Source: Streptomyces sp. M92 (lineage in GTDB: Bacteria > Actinomycetota > Actinomycetes > Streptomycetales > Streptomycetaceae). Taken from it: DNA of 64,000 nt. The stretch lies in assembly GCF_028473745.1 (NCBI RefSeq), contig NZ_CP101137.1, positions 5,456,001 to 5,520,000 on the forward strand. The letters run 5' to 3'. The notes beneath the pieces are model-generated. The model was given only the letters and a program-made list of their open reading frames with translations. It made no database searches and was not told where the DNA came from. The position numbers were made by a program, and so were the translations under genes. Below, piece after piece: positions 34,275 through 43,485 of this stretch; the stretch's first letter is position 1; each line of letters starts with the position of its first letter.

Positions 34275-34910
34275 ATGGGGACCGCGACAGAAGCTTCCGA
34301 ACCGCCCTTCGACGCCGTCTTGTGCGACCTCGACGGGGTGATCCGCTTCTATGACACCTCGGAGGTGGAGCGCCTGGAGGCGGCAGCGGGCCTGCCGCAG
34401 GGCATCACGACGGCCATTGGTTACGCGCCGGAGAACGACTTGCCGCTGCTGCTCGGACAGATCACCAGGGACGAGTGGGCGCAGTCGATCGTGCGCGGTC
34501 TCGGGGCCCGCGCCTCGCTGAGTGACGCCCGTGCACTGGCCAAGGCGTTCACCGAAGCTGACTTCTGGGCGGATGAGGCGGTGGTGAGCCTTCTCGGTCA
34601 GGTCCGCAGGCATTGTCCGGTCGTCCTCGTCACGAACGCGACTGTGTGGCTCGACGAAGACCTGACCGCGCTCGGGCTGGCCGACCTCGCGGACAGCGTG
34701 GTCAACAGCTCGCTCGTCGGTGTCGCCAAGCCGGACCGTCGCATCTATGAAATGGCGGCGAAGCAGGCCGGTGCCCGCGCTGACCGATGTCTTTTCGTCG
34801 ACGACCGGGAGGAGAACGTCGAGGCGGCACGTGAGCTGGGGATGACCGCGGTGCTCTTCCGTGCCGTCGACGATCTGCGAGGGGCTCTGGCCGGGCTGCT
34901 CGACCGGTGA
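34275..34910 (+). CDS. HAD superfamily hydrolase
   Basis: This 211-residue protein has motif I DAVLCDLDGVIRF (DxD nucleophile), motif II VVLVTNATVW, a motif III Lys in GVAKPDRRIYEMA and motif IV CLFVDDREENVEAA. A helical cap lies at about residues 25-105. It is probably a small-molecule phosphatase, such as a phosphoglycolate or epoxide-hydrolase-like member; the substrate is unknown. A weak hairpin at 34945-34961 follows the stop. IS debris starts just beyond. Confidence 0.85.
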   Translation: MGTATEASEPPFDAVLCDLDGVIRFYDTSEVERLEAAAGLPQGITTAIGYAPENDLPLLLGQITRDEWAQSIVRGLGARASLSDARALAKAFTEADFWADEAVVSLLGQVRRHCPVVLVTNATVWLDEDLTALGLADLADSVVNSSLVGVAKPDRRIYEMAAKQAGARADRCLFVDDREENVEAARELGMTAVLFRAVDDLRGALAGLLDR

Positions 34911-35104
34911 GTGGCTTGCGGACGGCGCCGCTTTGGTGAGCCCCCGCGGAAGCCCTCCGCGCCGGCGCGTACGATGAGTGTCGGTGCCGGGCCTCTTCTC
35001 TGGCGGCGTGTATGTGCGGCAAGGCGATCTTGTTCGGTTTTCGGGGCGGTGTGATCGCCTGGCCGGGGTGGTCACGCCGGAGACCGAGGCAGCCGTCGTC
35101 CAGC

Positions 35105-35404
35105 TTCATTGCGGTGTGGCGGTCGCATCGTGCATCCGCCCTGGCCGCAGGGCGTCGGTCCAGAGAGTGCGGCCCTGAAGGTCGGCGACGACAGTGGCCT
35201 TCATCGTGTTCTGCTTCTTCTTGCCCTGACGAACGTCCGGCGCCCTCCGCGGCCGGCTGCGGGCCGGCGGACCTGGATCTCGGTGGCATCCAGCCGCAGC
35301 TCGATGCCCTCGGCCTGGGCGTAGGCGAGCATCCGCCAGGGTCCGAAGCCGCAGGCCAGGACGGGCAAGGACCGCGCATTAGAGAGCATCTGATCAAGGT
35401 TCAC
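35105..35404 (-). pseudogene. internal fragment of an IS5-type transposase (first copy)
   Basis: The segment FGPWRMLAYAQAEGIELRLD, ATEIQVRRPAAGRGGRRTFV is followed after a frameshift by KKKQNTMKATVVADLQGRTL. It matches the central DDE region of a Streptomyces IS5-family transposase. Both ends are missing. A related fragment in the same orientation lies at 41101-41705. Confidence 0.75.
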
Positions 35405-35479
35405 GCGGATGTACGTGGGATGTCCGTTTAGATTCGCCAGGTTGGTGTGGATTCTCCGGTCAGTTGGCGGGCCATTCTG

Positions 35480-36284
35480 TTAGCCATCGCCCAGTGGATC
35501 ATTGCCCTCGATCTCTCGGGGGGCTCCGTAATTCCGCGCGAGACGGCGGTGCTGCATCAGCCAGCCGAAGGTCCGCTTGAGCACCCACCGTTTCAGCAGC
35601 GGCTCGAACCCCGCTACCCGTGGCCTCTGTACCACCTCGACATCGATGCCCAGCCGGGCGCCGTGGTTGAAGATGCTGTTCTGGTAACCGCCGTCGGCCC
35701 AGACCTTGGACACGCTGGGATTGTGCTGCGGCCAGGTTGTCGAGCAGGAGCTTGCCGCCGGTGGTGTCGTGCACGTTCGCGGCGGTGACCAAGACAGCCA
35801 AGACCAGGCCGAGCATGTCGGTGTTCACATTGTCGCTTGCGTCCTTTGATCTTCTTGCCGGCGTCGATGCCCTGGCTGGTCTCGGCGACGCCTGTCGAGG
35901 TCTTCACGCTCTGCGCGTCCACCACGGCCGCAGTGGGCTGCACGCTGCGGCCATGGAATTGGCGGGTCTTGTCGCGTAACAGGTCGTGGACCTGCTGGAT
36001 GGTGCCGTCGGCTTCCCACTTCGCGTAGTAGTCGTAGACGGTCTCGTACGGCGGGAAGTCGTGCGGCGGGTACCCCCACGGGATGCCGGCGCGGTTGACG
36101 TACAGGATGGCGTTGACGCTCTCCCGCAGCCCGTGGACCCGGGCTGCCATACCCGGTCCGGTCCGGTCCGTCTCGCCCGCCAGGCCATGAAGACCGGCTC
36201 GATCAGAGCCCAGCGGGCATCGGACACATCACTGCGGTACGGACGACGAGCATTCACACCCGGTGCAACAACCGTTAATACCAT
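35480..36284 (-). pseudogene. frameshifted IS5-family transposase
   Basis: Reading minus from 36284, the transposase runs through at least three frames: SDVSDARWALIEPVF at the N-terminus, then NRAGIPWGYPPHDFPPYETV and DAQSVKTS, then VLAVLVTAANVHDTTGGKLL, then VWADGGYQNSIFNHGARLGI and FGWLMQHRRLARNYG. This order is that of a complete IS112/IS470-type transposase, so the copy is nearly full length but broken by frameshifts. Confidence 0.8.
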
Positions 36285-36340
36285 CCGTCATAAAAACATC
36301 CCAGAACGCCAACTATCAAGATCAGATGCTGTCTTATGGG

Positions 36341-36631
36341 TTACTGCATGCTGGTCGTGCCGGACGTCAGCCGGTGCCGCGCACGTGCCTCGAGGTCGAC
36401 CCTTCGAATGGCGCGACGGGTCCGGTTCAGCGTGCGGGAGAGGTCCTCTATGACTTCGCGGGCGTTGTCGAACGCCCCGTCGCAGTCGGGGGCAGCAGGC
36501 CGCCACTGGCCCTCGGTGTCACGCTGAAGCCCGATGGCCGCGCACGTGGCAACGAGGCCCGTCATCAGAGTCTGGAGCTGGTCGACGTCGGTGCTGGTAA
36601 AGGTGTTGGCTTTCAGGTGCGGTGTGGTCAA
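36341..36631 (-). CDS. hypothetical protein of 96 residues
   Basis: A small soluble protein begins at TTG (36631) with GAGGGA six bases upstream. It is helical and charged (AREVIEDLSRTLNRTRRAIR) with one Cys near CAAIGLQRD. I do not recognise it. The ribosome binding site and codon pattern support expression. A very short upstream frame (MFTVARTPAATT) starting near 36790 might be a leader. Confidence 0.5.
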   Translation of the reverse strand: MTTPHLKANTFTSTDVDQLQTLMTGLVATCAAIGLQRDTEGQWRPAAPDCDGAFDNAREVIEDLSRTLNRTRRAIRRVDLEARARHRLTSGTTSMQ

Positions 36632-37183
36632 CGGGTTCCCTCAATGCTCCGTTACGGTGCTCGTGGGCGAGACGCCCGGTCAAGAGAGGGTGTCCGCCTT
36701 GCTCCGGGCGGCTCGCTCTCACTTTTCGGGATCGTCGGCGTCGCGCGTGTTTGGGCTGGTGGTCGCTGCCGGTGTCCGAGCGACCGTGAACATGCATCTC
36801 TCCTGGGAGATCTATGAAGGTTGTAAGGACTCGAGCGGCACATTCCCGGAGCCGTCCGCGCGAATGCGCTGCTGTGGTTCACCAACGGGTTCTGTACTCG
36901 TTGGTTAGGGTGGAGGGTGCCGACAGGTGACGCCCAGAGGCCGGCTCCCAACCGGGCTATCGGTAGCACGACGAAGAGGTGAGGCGCCGAGCAGTGTCGG
37001 GTCCAACCGTCGGCGACAGCCGCGTCGTGTAGCCGGGTCCGAGATCTAGACATACCTGGTGGATCTCAGTGGCAGTCCTTGAGTTGTGGTTCTGGGCAGG
37101 GCAAGGAACGCAAGAGGACACGCACCGTAGCCGAGCGAGTCGCCTCCGCTGTCCACGATGTTGCTACGCGCCAACGCAGGGTG
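36632..37183. other. intergenic region upstream of the XRE operon
   Basis: Apart from the possible 24-residue leader peptide near 36790 (minus strand), no gene is supported. GC content falls below that of neighbouring genes, consistent with a regulatory or foreign stretch. Confidence 0.4.
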
Positions 37184-37218
37184 TCAACGATCAGATATGG
37201 TCAGTAAACGATCGTTGA
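37184..37218. promoter_or_regulatory. inverted-repeat operator before the XRE-ImmA operon
   Basis: TCAACGATC (37184-37192) and its perfect complement GATCGTTGA (37210-37218) are separated by 17 bases that contain a -10-like TATGGT. The site lies 72 bases before the XRE start. It is well placed for autorepression by the XRE protein, which an ImmA-type peptidase would relieve. Confidence 0.6.
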
Positions 37219-37290
37219 GTGCGGTTGAGGTTCCGGCGTAAGGTGCCATGTGCACCACAGCCGTGGATCTCACACCCCGGGAGCTCACAG

Positions 37291-37896
37291 GTGGAACCAG
37301 TCCCGCCGCTGTATGAGACGCTCGAGCGACTCGAAGCGCTGATCACGGAGCATGGCCTAGACCGTACGGACCTTCTCGATCCGGCGAAGCTCGCGGCACA
37401 AACCGCTTTGCCGGAAGACGCCGTTCGGGTGCTGCTGGCCGGAGGTTCCTTGCCGGCCGACACCGTCAACGATCGGGCCCGTGCTCGTATCAGCACCCTG
37501 GCCACGGCCTACCTGCGGGCCACGGGCAGACGCATGTCGGACCTGGCCAGTGAACTGCACCTGCGTCTCGGGGTTTCGGAAATATGGGCCCGCCAGATCT
37601 GCGACGGCAAGAAGGTGCCCAATCTCGAATTCCTGCACGGACTGGTGAAGTTCTTCGACATCGAAGGCGGAGAGGCGTTCTTCACCGCTCCGGCCGACGA
37701 GACTCTCAATCGTGTCCTGCTGTCGACCCTGCGAAGGCTGGAGTCCGATCCGGTTCAGGCCTTGCTGGACCGGTACGGGGTACGGGGGACGGACCTGAGG
37801 GCGCACGGGTCCATGACGCGACGTCAGCTGGAGCGGCTCCTGGAGGGAGTCTTCCGATCGGTTCTGCCCGAAGAGGGAGAGGACAATCGCCGATGA
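37291..37896 (+). CDS. XRE-type helix-turn-helix regulator, first gene of a four-gene operon
   Basis: This 201-residue protein has a predicted N-terminal helical region (YETLERLEALITEHGLDRTD) and a C-terminal lambda-repressor-like domain (about residues 70-140). The latter contains MSDLASELHLRLGVSEIWAR, then ICDGKKVPNLEFLHGLVKFF. GTG at 37291 has GGGAG eight bases upstream. The gene ends in ATGA overlap with the ImmA/IrrE gene. Such pairs usually form a repressor cleaved by the peptidase. An inverted repeat lies just upstream. Confidence 0.8.
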   Translation: MEPVPPLYETLERLEALITEHGLDRTDLLDPAKLAAQTALPEDAVRVLLAGGSLPADTVNDRARARISTLATAYLRATGRRMSDLASELHLRLGVSEIWARQICDGKKVPNLEFLHGLVKFFDIEGGEAFFTAPADETLNRVLLSTLRRLESDPVQALLDRYGVRGTDLRAHGSMTRRQLERLLEGVFRSVLPEEGEDNRR

Positions 37897-38501
37897 CCAG
37901 GGCGATGAAGTTACTGCTGGCCGACCTGAAAGCGGAGGCGTCCAAGCGGATCCAGCCGCCCGCGGACCCACGCGTGGTCATGGAGGAGTTCTGCCGTGCC
38001 ATGAGCATGCGTCGCGGCCGGCCCGTCCAGCTGGTGTTCCGTGCTATCCCCGATGACATTCCTGTCTCCGGGCTCAGACTGGACTGCGGCGACCGGTCTG
38101 TCATTGTCGTCGAGGAGCGCACCCCGCCCGAGTCTCAGCTGGTCATCCTGGGGCATGAGCTGTGGCACGAAGAACAGGGCGACTGCGGGCACAACATCGC
38201 CGGTCTCTCGGCCGCTGCTGCCCGCGCTCTCGGCTCCGACCGGATCGATGCCGCAGTGCGTACGGCGGTTGAGCAGTTCCTGGCGACCTGGAGCGATCCG
38301 ACCGAAACACTGGACATCGCGGCGCGTGCCGACTCGGCGGACAGGCACGAGCAGGACGCGGAGACATTCGGTCTGCTCTTCGGTCGGGAGCTACGCACCT
38401 GGATTCCGGGCCGGTACGCGCAGGGACCCGTCAGCGCTACCACTCTCGAGGGCCGCATCCAGCTGTCGCTGTTCAACCGCAACGGGCAGATACGGCGATG
38501 A
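37893..38501 (+). CDS. ImmA/IrrE-type zinc metallopeptidase
   Basis: This 202-residue protein has the zinc motif LGHELWHEEQGD, which is HExxH at about residues 90-94. The strand RSVIVVEERTPPESQLVIL precedes it, as in ImmA/IrrE proteins. Known members cleave their XRE partner repressor and so induce neighbouring genes (ImmA of ICEBs1, IrrE of Deinococcus). No signal peptide is present, so it is cytoplasmic. ATGA overlaps with both neighbours make all four genes translationally coupled. Confidence 0.85.
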   Translation: MTRAMKLLLADLKAEASKRIQPPADPRVVMEEFCRAMSMRRGRPVQLVFRAIPDDIPVSGLRLDCGDRSVIVVEERTPPESQLVILGHELWHEEQGDCGHNIAGLSAAAARALGSDRIDAAVRTAVEQFLATWSDPTETLDIAARADSADRHEQDAETFGLLFGRELRTWIPGRYAQGPVSATTLEGRIQLSLFNRNGQIRR

Positions 38502-39700
38502 GTCTCAGCAGCCTCCACATCCCCTACGCCCTGCCCGCTGTCCTGCTGATCCTCGCCCTCAGCCTGAAAACCCCCACGTTCGTCCGGGCCTGGAAAGACC
38601 CGGACGTACGGGCCACCAGCTTGCTGCTACTGCTCGCCTCCGCAGTATTCCTGTCGGTAGCACCCGCGAGCATCCACCAAATCAACACCGTTACGGGGGT
38701 GCCGAACATCGCGGCACCCTGGGTGTATTCGCTCCTGACCGCCTTCTGCGGCTCCTGCCTGACCATGGTCATCACCTGGCGGGACGAGCCCTCACCGCGC
38801 CGTCGTGCCAGGATCCGCCGGATTTGGCTGATCTACACCGGCATCGTCGTCGCCTTGTGGGCCACCTACCTTCTCGCGGACGTACCCGCTGAACGCATCT
38901 ACGACCTGGACACGTACTACGCGACTGAGCCGTGGATGCGCGAGCACATCCTGCTGTACCTGGCGGCGCACATGGTCTCCGCGCTCGTGGCCGCCTACAT
39001 GATCTGGAAGTGGATCTCGAAGGTCACAGACGCCTGGCTGAAGGCCGGTCTCGTCTTCCTCCAGGCCGGCTACGCCTTCGGGCTCGTCTTCGACGTCGCG
39101 AAACTGGCGGCCGTCGGCGCGCGCTGGGCCGGGGTGAACTGGGATTGGCTGTCCACCCGGCTCGCGCCGCCGTTCGCGATCCTCGACGCGAGTCTCGTCG
39201 GCATCGGATTCATCCTCCCCCAGGGAGGCCCATTCCTGCAGAAGTGGATACGGGACCAGCGCACCTACCGGCGGCTGCGACCGCTCGCGCGGGCGATCCG
39301 GAGAGTTGCACCATCCGCAGCCCGCGCCCGCGTCGGACGCTTCGCGCCGCTCGACCTGCGCCTGCTGCAGCGCCAACAGCGCATCCACGATGGCTTGTTG
39401 CGTCTCGCGCCACATGTTGACGCAGAATTGCTGCGGTGCGCATTCGACGAAGCGCGCGCTGCAGGTCACCGTGACGAGCGCGCCCGTGGTATCGCCGGAG
39501 CCATCGCCGTTCGCGCCGCTCTCGAGGCCTTCCTCACACCCGCGGCTGACGCCGACGATGATCGCGCCGCCAGTTCCGCACGCATCGACAGCGGCCTGGA
39601 CGACATCGAAGCAATCGCCCGTGCCTTCCGCCAGCCGCGCACCGTCGACGCCATCCGACAGCGGGTGGTCACCACAGAAAGCGTAGACGCTCATGCCTGA
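38498..39700 (+). CDS. MAB_1171c/DUF6545-type multi-pass membrane protein
   Basis: This 400-residue protein has seven or so membrane helices in residues 1-240 (YALPAVLLILALSLK, SLLLLLASAVFLSVAPA, PWVYSLLTAFCGSCLTMVIT, WLIYTGIVVALWATYLLADV). A cytoplasmic helical C-terminal domain follows (about 250-400). The arrangement matches MAB_1171c-type proteins of actinobacteria, annotated as putative transporters without proven function. It is coupled to ImmA/IrrE by ATGA and to the FAD enzyme by an 8-base overlap. Confidence 0.78.
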   Translation: MSLSSLHIPYALPAVLLILALSLKTPTFVRAWKDPDVRATSLLLLLASAVFLSVAPASIHQINTVTGVPNIAAPWVYSLLTAFCGSCLTMVITWRDEPSPRRRARIRRIWLIYTGIVVALWATYLLADVPAERIYDLDTYYATEPWMREHILLYLAAHMVSALVAAYMIWKWISKVTDAWLKAGLVFLQAGYAFGLVFDVAKLAAVGARWAGVNWDWLSTRLAPPFAILDASLVGIGFILPQGGPFLQKWIRDQRTYRRLRPLARAIRRVAPSAARARVGRFAPLDLRLLQRQQRIHDGLLRLAPHVDAELLRCAFDEARAAGHRDERARGIAGAIAVRAALEAFLTPAADADDDRAASSARIDSGLDDIEAIARAFRQPRTVDAIRQRVVTTESVDAHA

Positions 39701-41090
39701 TCCCACTCGCAGACCCACCGCTGTCGTTATCGGGGGGAGTGTCAGCGGCCTGTTCGCAGCCACCGCCCTCCTCGACCACGCAGATGTGACACTCGTCGAA
39801 CGCGATCAGTTCCCCGAGGGTTCGGCTCCGCGCCGGGGTGTTCCCCAAGCACGTCACGCACATCTCGTGTGGTACGGCGGTGTGGTGGCCTTCGATCAAC
39901 TGCTGCCCGGCCTGGTCGACCAAGTCGTCACCCGCGGAGCACGTCTCGTGCACATTATGGGCGACATGGTCTCCCGAGCCCCCAACGAGGTCTGGTTCCG
40001 CCGTTTCACCTCCACGCATCACCGGAACCTTGTGTGCTCGCGCGACCTGCTCGACTCCGTGATACGTGACCGAGTTCTTCCCGATACGCGCCTCACCGTC
40101 CGGCAGAGCACTACGGCCCTCAGCCTGACCGGCGACAGGAGCCGTGTGACGGGGGTCCGCATACGGACCGAGGGCCACCAGGAGGAAGTCCTGACCGCCG
40201 ACCTGGTGATCGACGCCACCGGACGTGGTTCCCAAGCCCCTCGATGGCTTGAGGATCTGGGACTGCCCCGAGTCACCGAACGCGAGGTGAACGCCGGAGT
40301 CACATATGCCACCCGCCTCTACCATGCCCCCGGCACCACCGCCGATGCGCCATTCCCACTGGTCAACGTCCAGGCCAACCCGGCCAAGGCGCCCGGCCGT
40401 GGCGGCATCATTCTGCCCGTTGAGGGCGGTCGCTGGATCGTCACCCTTTCCGGCACTCGCGGCGGCGAGCCAACCAGAGACCCTGACGCCTTCACCGACT
40501 TCGCTCTCACCTTGGGCGATCCCGTCATCGGAGAACTGATCAAGGACGCCGACCCGATCGGTGACGTCAGCACCACCCGCAGCACCGCCAACCAACGCCG
40601 CTACTACGAGAAGATGCGTTCCTGGCCCGACGGCTTCACCGTGATCGGGGACGCAATCGCCGGATACAACCCCGTATACGGACACGGCATCACTGCCGCC
40701 GCACAGAGTGCCCTCGCCATCGGCACCGTGCTGCGCACCACCAGTGTCACCGCGCCCGGCACCAGTCGACGCCTGCAGCATGCCGCGACCAGGCCCGTTG
40801 CCGCAGCCTGGGACCTTGCTGTCGGGCAAGATGCCCGCTATCCGGGCGCCAGCGACGCCTCACCCGCATGGACCGAGCGCATGCTCGCCCGGTTCGTCGA
40901 CCAAGCTGTGGCGACCGGCGCCCGCAACCCCCGCGCCCTCAGTGCCCTACTCGACGTGATGAGCATGGAGAAGCCTGCCACCCGACTGTTCTCGCCTGAC
41001 ATGCTTATTCCCATGCTCTTCGGACCGAAGAAGCCGCACCTGCAGGCGCCTCCGCTGGCCGAGAGCGAACGCAAGAACGCAACCTTGTAG
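39693..41090 (+). CDS. FAD-dependent monooxygenase
   Basis: This 465-residue flavoenzyme has an N-terminal dinucleotide motif AVVIGGSVSGLFAATALL, LVERDQFPEGSAPRRGVPQ after strand 2, and VIDATGRGSQAPRWLEDLGL. The FAD-ribityl motif is GDAIAGYNPVYGHGITAAAQ. These are features of the PHBH-type hydroxylases. It may modify a lipid, aromatic or signal compound; the substrate is unknown. It closes the four-gene operon, and its stop is followed by IS debris. Confidence 0.87.
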   Translation: MPDPTRRPTAVVIGGSVSGLFAATALLDHADVTLVERDQFPEGSAPRRGVPQARHAHLVWYGGVVAFDQLLPGLVDQVVTRGARLVHIMGDMVSRAPNEVWFRRFTSTHHRNLVCSRDLLDSVIRDRVLPDTRLTVRQSTTALSLTGDRSRVTGVRIRTEGHQEEVLTADLVIDATGRGSQAPRWLEDLGLPRVTEREVNAGVTYATRLYHAPGTTADAPFPLVNVQANPAKAPGRGGIILPVEGGRWIVTLSGTRGGEPTRDPDAFTDFALTLGDPVIGELIKDADPIGDVSTTRSTANQRRYYEKMRSWPDGFTVIGDAIAGYNPVYGHGITAAAQSALAIGTVLRTTSVTAPGTSRRLQHAATRPVAAAWDLAVGQDARYPGASDASPAWTERMLARFVDQAVATGARNPRALSALLDVMSMEKPATRLFSPDMLIPMLFGPKKPHLQAPPLAESERKNATL

Positions 41091-41100
41091 CACCACTCCC

Positions 41101-41705
41101 TTACCACGGGGGCCCAAGGGCCTCCTGGTATGGCTTACGGGGTGCCCCGCGATTGAGAATTGGGCGGTGTGCCTGGGGGTTTTGACTCGTGGCGTCGTAG
41201 ATCTCGCGGCGCCCGGTGTACCGCCGTTGTGGGTACCACTGGCAGAGTTCGGCATTGGCGTGCTCGACACAGATCCGACGAGAGGATTGCCGGCGTCGCA
41301 ACTCGCGCCATCCGCAGGCTTGAGTGAGGGGCGCGTTGTCGATGTCCTTCGGCTTCCTCGGGGGACGCGCCGACCTGGTCGGGAAACTCGTTGGCCAGAC
41401 TGCGGTACCCGCCGTCGACCTCGGCCTTCACCGCCGGATGCATCCGGAACCACTCGGCGATGCTCTCGGTGCGGACCGCCGTTTGGTCGTGCAAGCGGCG
41501 GGCCGTACGGCGGACCGCAGAGTGCGTCCCTGGTGGTCGCTGGTCGTGGTGGTCTTGATCGTGTTCAGCTTGCGCTTGGCGGAGGCGAACGTCCGCCTTC
41601 CCGGAGAGCGGGCATTCGGGCTGGGGTCTTGGGTTTCGGTCCCGTCAATGCGCGACGTGATGTTCTCGGCCGCGGCGTAGGCGAACACGTCGTCTAGGCC
41701 GTGTT
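41101..41705 (-). pseudogene. IS5-type transposase remnant (second copy)
   Basis: LKHGLDDVFAYAAAENITSR and RRTFASAKRKLNTIKTTT are followed, after frameshifts, by a C-terminus reading VEHANAELCQWYPQRRYTGR. This is the same transposase type as the fragment at 35105-35404, in the same orientation. Several frames are needed to read it, so it is dead. Confidence 0.75.
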
Positions 41706-42002
41706 TTAAGTAGCGCGGGTAGCCAGCCATTTGGTGAGGTCGCCCGCGATCCGGTCGATGGTGGTCTCGACGGTGACGTCGTGCTCGCGGCGGATGGTGT
41801 CGCGGCGGACGATCTCGTAGCCGCCCTGGTCCAGCACGGCGACGGAGGCGAACCAGACGGGATCGTCCTCGTCGGGCTGGATCACGACAAAGGTGTTGTC
41901 GCTGCCGTTGAGATCGCTGATGAGCATGAGGAGGGCGTCCTCGGACGGGTCGTTGATGTGGTCGCCGTTCTCGCTGTCGGCGCAGTAGTAGTCGGCGGCC
42001 AC
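41706..42002 (-). CDS. hypothetical protein of 98 residues
   Basis: GTG at 42002 has GGGAGG five bases upstream. The protein starts VAADYYCADSENGDHINDPS and has alternating strands such as NGSDNTFVVIQPDEDDPVWF and VLDQGGYEIVRRD, ending in a helix TTIDRIAGDLTKWLATR. It is acidic and compact, like small immunity or cargo proteins often found next to IS debris. I do not recognise the family. Confidence 0.6.
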   Translation of the reverse strand: MAADYYCADSENGDHINDPSEDALLMLISDLNGSDNTFVVIQPDEDDPVWFASVAVLDQGGYEIVRRDTIRREHDVTVETTIDRIAGDLTKWLATRAT

Positions 42003-42073
42003 GGGCCCTCCCCAGTGCGTGTGCTGTCGTTTCCGGTGGTCAGGATGGCACGGCCCGCTGCCCGGCTGGTGGT

Positions 42074-42572
42074 TCACAGCCATTGGCCGATCACGGCGGT
42101 CTGGACCGCGGCCTCGAAGCGGACAGCGAGCTTGTCGAATCGGGTCGCGACAGCCCGGTGCTGCTTGAGGCGGCTGATTCCGCACTCGACCGCGTGACGG
42201 GCCTTGTAGTCCTGCCGGTCGAAGGCCGGCGGACGGCCACCACCGCTGTCACGGCGCTTGCGGTTGCGGTTGCGGATCTGATCGGCCGGCTCCGGGATCG
42301 TGCACCGGATTCCACGTCTGTGCAGGTAGGCGCGATTGGCGCGCGAGGAGTACGCCTTGTCGCCCCGCACCCGCAGTGGTCTGCGTCTGGGGCGCCCACC
42401 ACCGGGCCTGGGCACCCGGATCGATTCGAGGACCGGCTCGAACTGCGGGCTGTCACCTCGCTGACCTGCCGTGACCAGTAGCGCCAACGGCTTCTGGCCC
42501 TGCTCGCATGCAAGGTGAATCTTCGTGGTGAATCCGCCCCGGGACCGGCCCAGCCCGTGGTCGTCAGGCTCA
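42074..42572 (-). pseudogene. C-terminal half of an IS5-family transposase
   Basis: Minus-strand frame beginning GLGRSRGGFTTKIHLACEQG and containing DKAYSSRANRAYLHRRGIRC, RPPAFDRQDYKARHAVECGI and SRLKQHRAVATRFDKLAVRF. This is the C-terminal DDE part of an IS5-type transposase. The N-terminal half is absent because another fragment replaces it at about 42573. Confidence 0.75.
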
Positions 42573-42612
42573 TGGCCGACCCCGCCGGGCGGTTCGCACC
42601 CGGCCCGGTGCG

Positions 42613-42905
42613 GTGGCCGCCGATCGGGCCTACTCCTCCAGGGCTAACCGCGTCTACCTGCGCGGACGCGGGATCACCGCAGTCATCCCGGAGAAGACCG
42701 ATCAGGCCGCGAACCGGCGGAGGAAGGGCTCGGCCGGCGGCCGCCCCGTGGCCTTCGACGCGCAGCGGTACCGCCAGCGCAACACTGTCGAGCGCTGCTT
42801 CAGAAGACCAAGATCTGGCGCGGACTCGCCACTCGGTACGACAAATCTCCCGAGAGCTTCGAGGCAGGACTTCACCTCCGAGGATCAATCATGTGGCTGA
42901 AGTAC
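42613..42905 (+). pseudogene. opposite-strand IS5-family transposase fragment
   Basis: Plus-strand ADRAYSSRANRVYLRGRGIT, IPEKTDQAANRRRKGS and DAQRYRQRNTVERCF continue after a frameshift as KIWRGLATRYDKSPESFEAG. It is a second IS5-type C-terminus pointing the opposite way. The two fragments meet head to head near 42575-42610. Confidence 0.75.
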
Positions 42906-42920
42906 ATCGCTTCAGCCACA
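42892..42920. terminator. hairpin downstream of the small membrane gene
   Basis: TGTGGCTGAAG (42892-42902) pairs perfectly with CTTCAGCCACA (42910-42920) around a 7-base loop, 23 bases past the stop of the minus-strand gene ending at 42943. Confidence 0.65.
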
Positions 42921-42942
42921 CGATCCGAACTTCCACCAGGAC

Positions 42943-43185
42943 CTAGCGGGGCTCGCGTGCACTCCGTGCTTCTGCGATCTCCCGCTGGTGTCGCGCTTCC
43001 CGCTCCTCCGCACGGCGACGGGACCGTGCCCAGAGTGGCTGGCAGATCAGGTAGACGACCGAGAACGTCACGCACCGTGCGGCGAAGTCCCACCCCCACG
43101 ACGAGCGCGCCGCCAACGTCGTCAGTGCCGCTGCCACGACGCCGGCCAACGCCGAGGCCGCAATCCACTTTCCCCACCGATTCAT
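42943..43185 (-). CDS. small membrane protein of 80 residues
   Basis: The protein starts MNRWGKWIAASALAGVVAAA and has two hydrophobic segments (about residues 6-26 and 36-54). A charged tail RRRAEEREARHQREIAEARS, probably a cytoplasmic coiled-coil, follows. The family is unknown. It is followed by a clean hairpin terminator. Confidence 0.6.
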   Translation of the reverse strand: MNRWGKWIAASALAGVVAAALTTLAARSSWGWDFAARCVTFSVVYLICQPLWARSRRRAEEREARHQREIAEARSAREPR

Positions 43186-43470
43186 GCCCGGAGTCTTCCC
43201 TCTCCGTGGGCGGAGAAGGCGAGACTTGTTGCGGAGGAAGTGGTGCGGCAGAACCTCGACCTGGAGCGCACTCGGTGCCGCCCGCCTTAACCTCGGCCGA
43301 TCCCTTCTCTGGTTGTCGTCGTTTGTCGCCCTCGGCCGCCCTCACACGGCCCACAGGCGGCCCGAGCCGCCTGCGTGGACCGGGCGTAGATATGTGTCGG
43401 CCGCGCCAGGCGCCGCGGCCCCGCGCCGTGCGCAGGGCCTTGTTCTTGTAGGGAAAGTTGCTCCATGAGT

Positions 43471-43485
43471 AAGGCACCCTTGACT
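43471..43485 (+). repeat. left target-site duplication of the IS481-type element
   Basis: TAAGGCACCCTTGAC is identical to 45465-45479 and immediately flanks the inverted-repeat ends. Confidence 0.85.
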
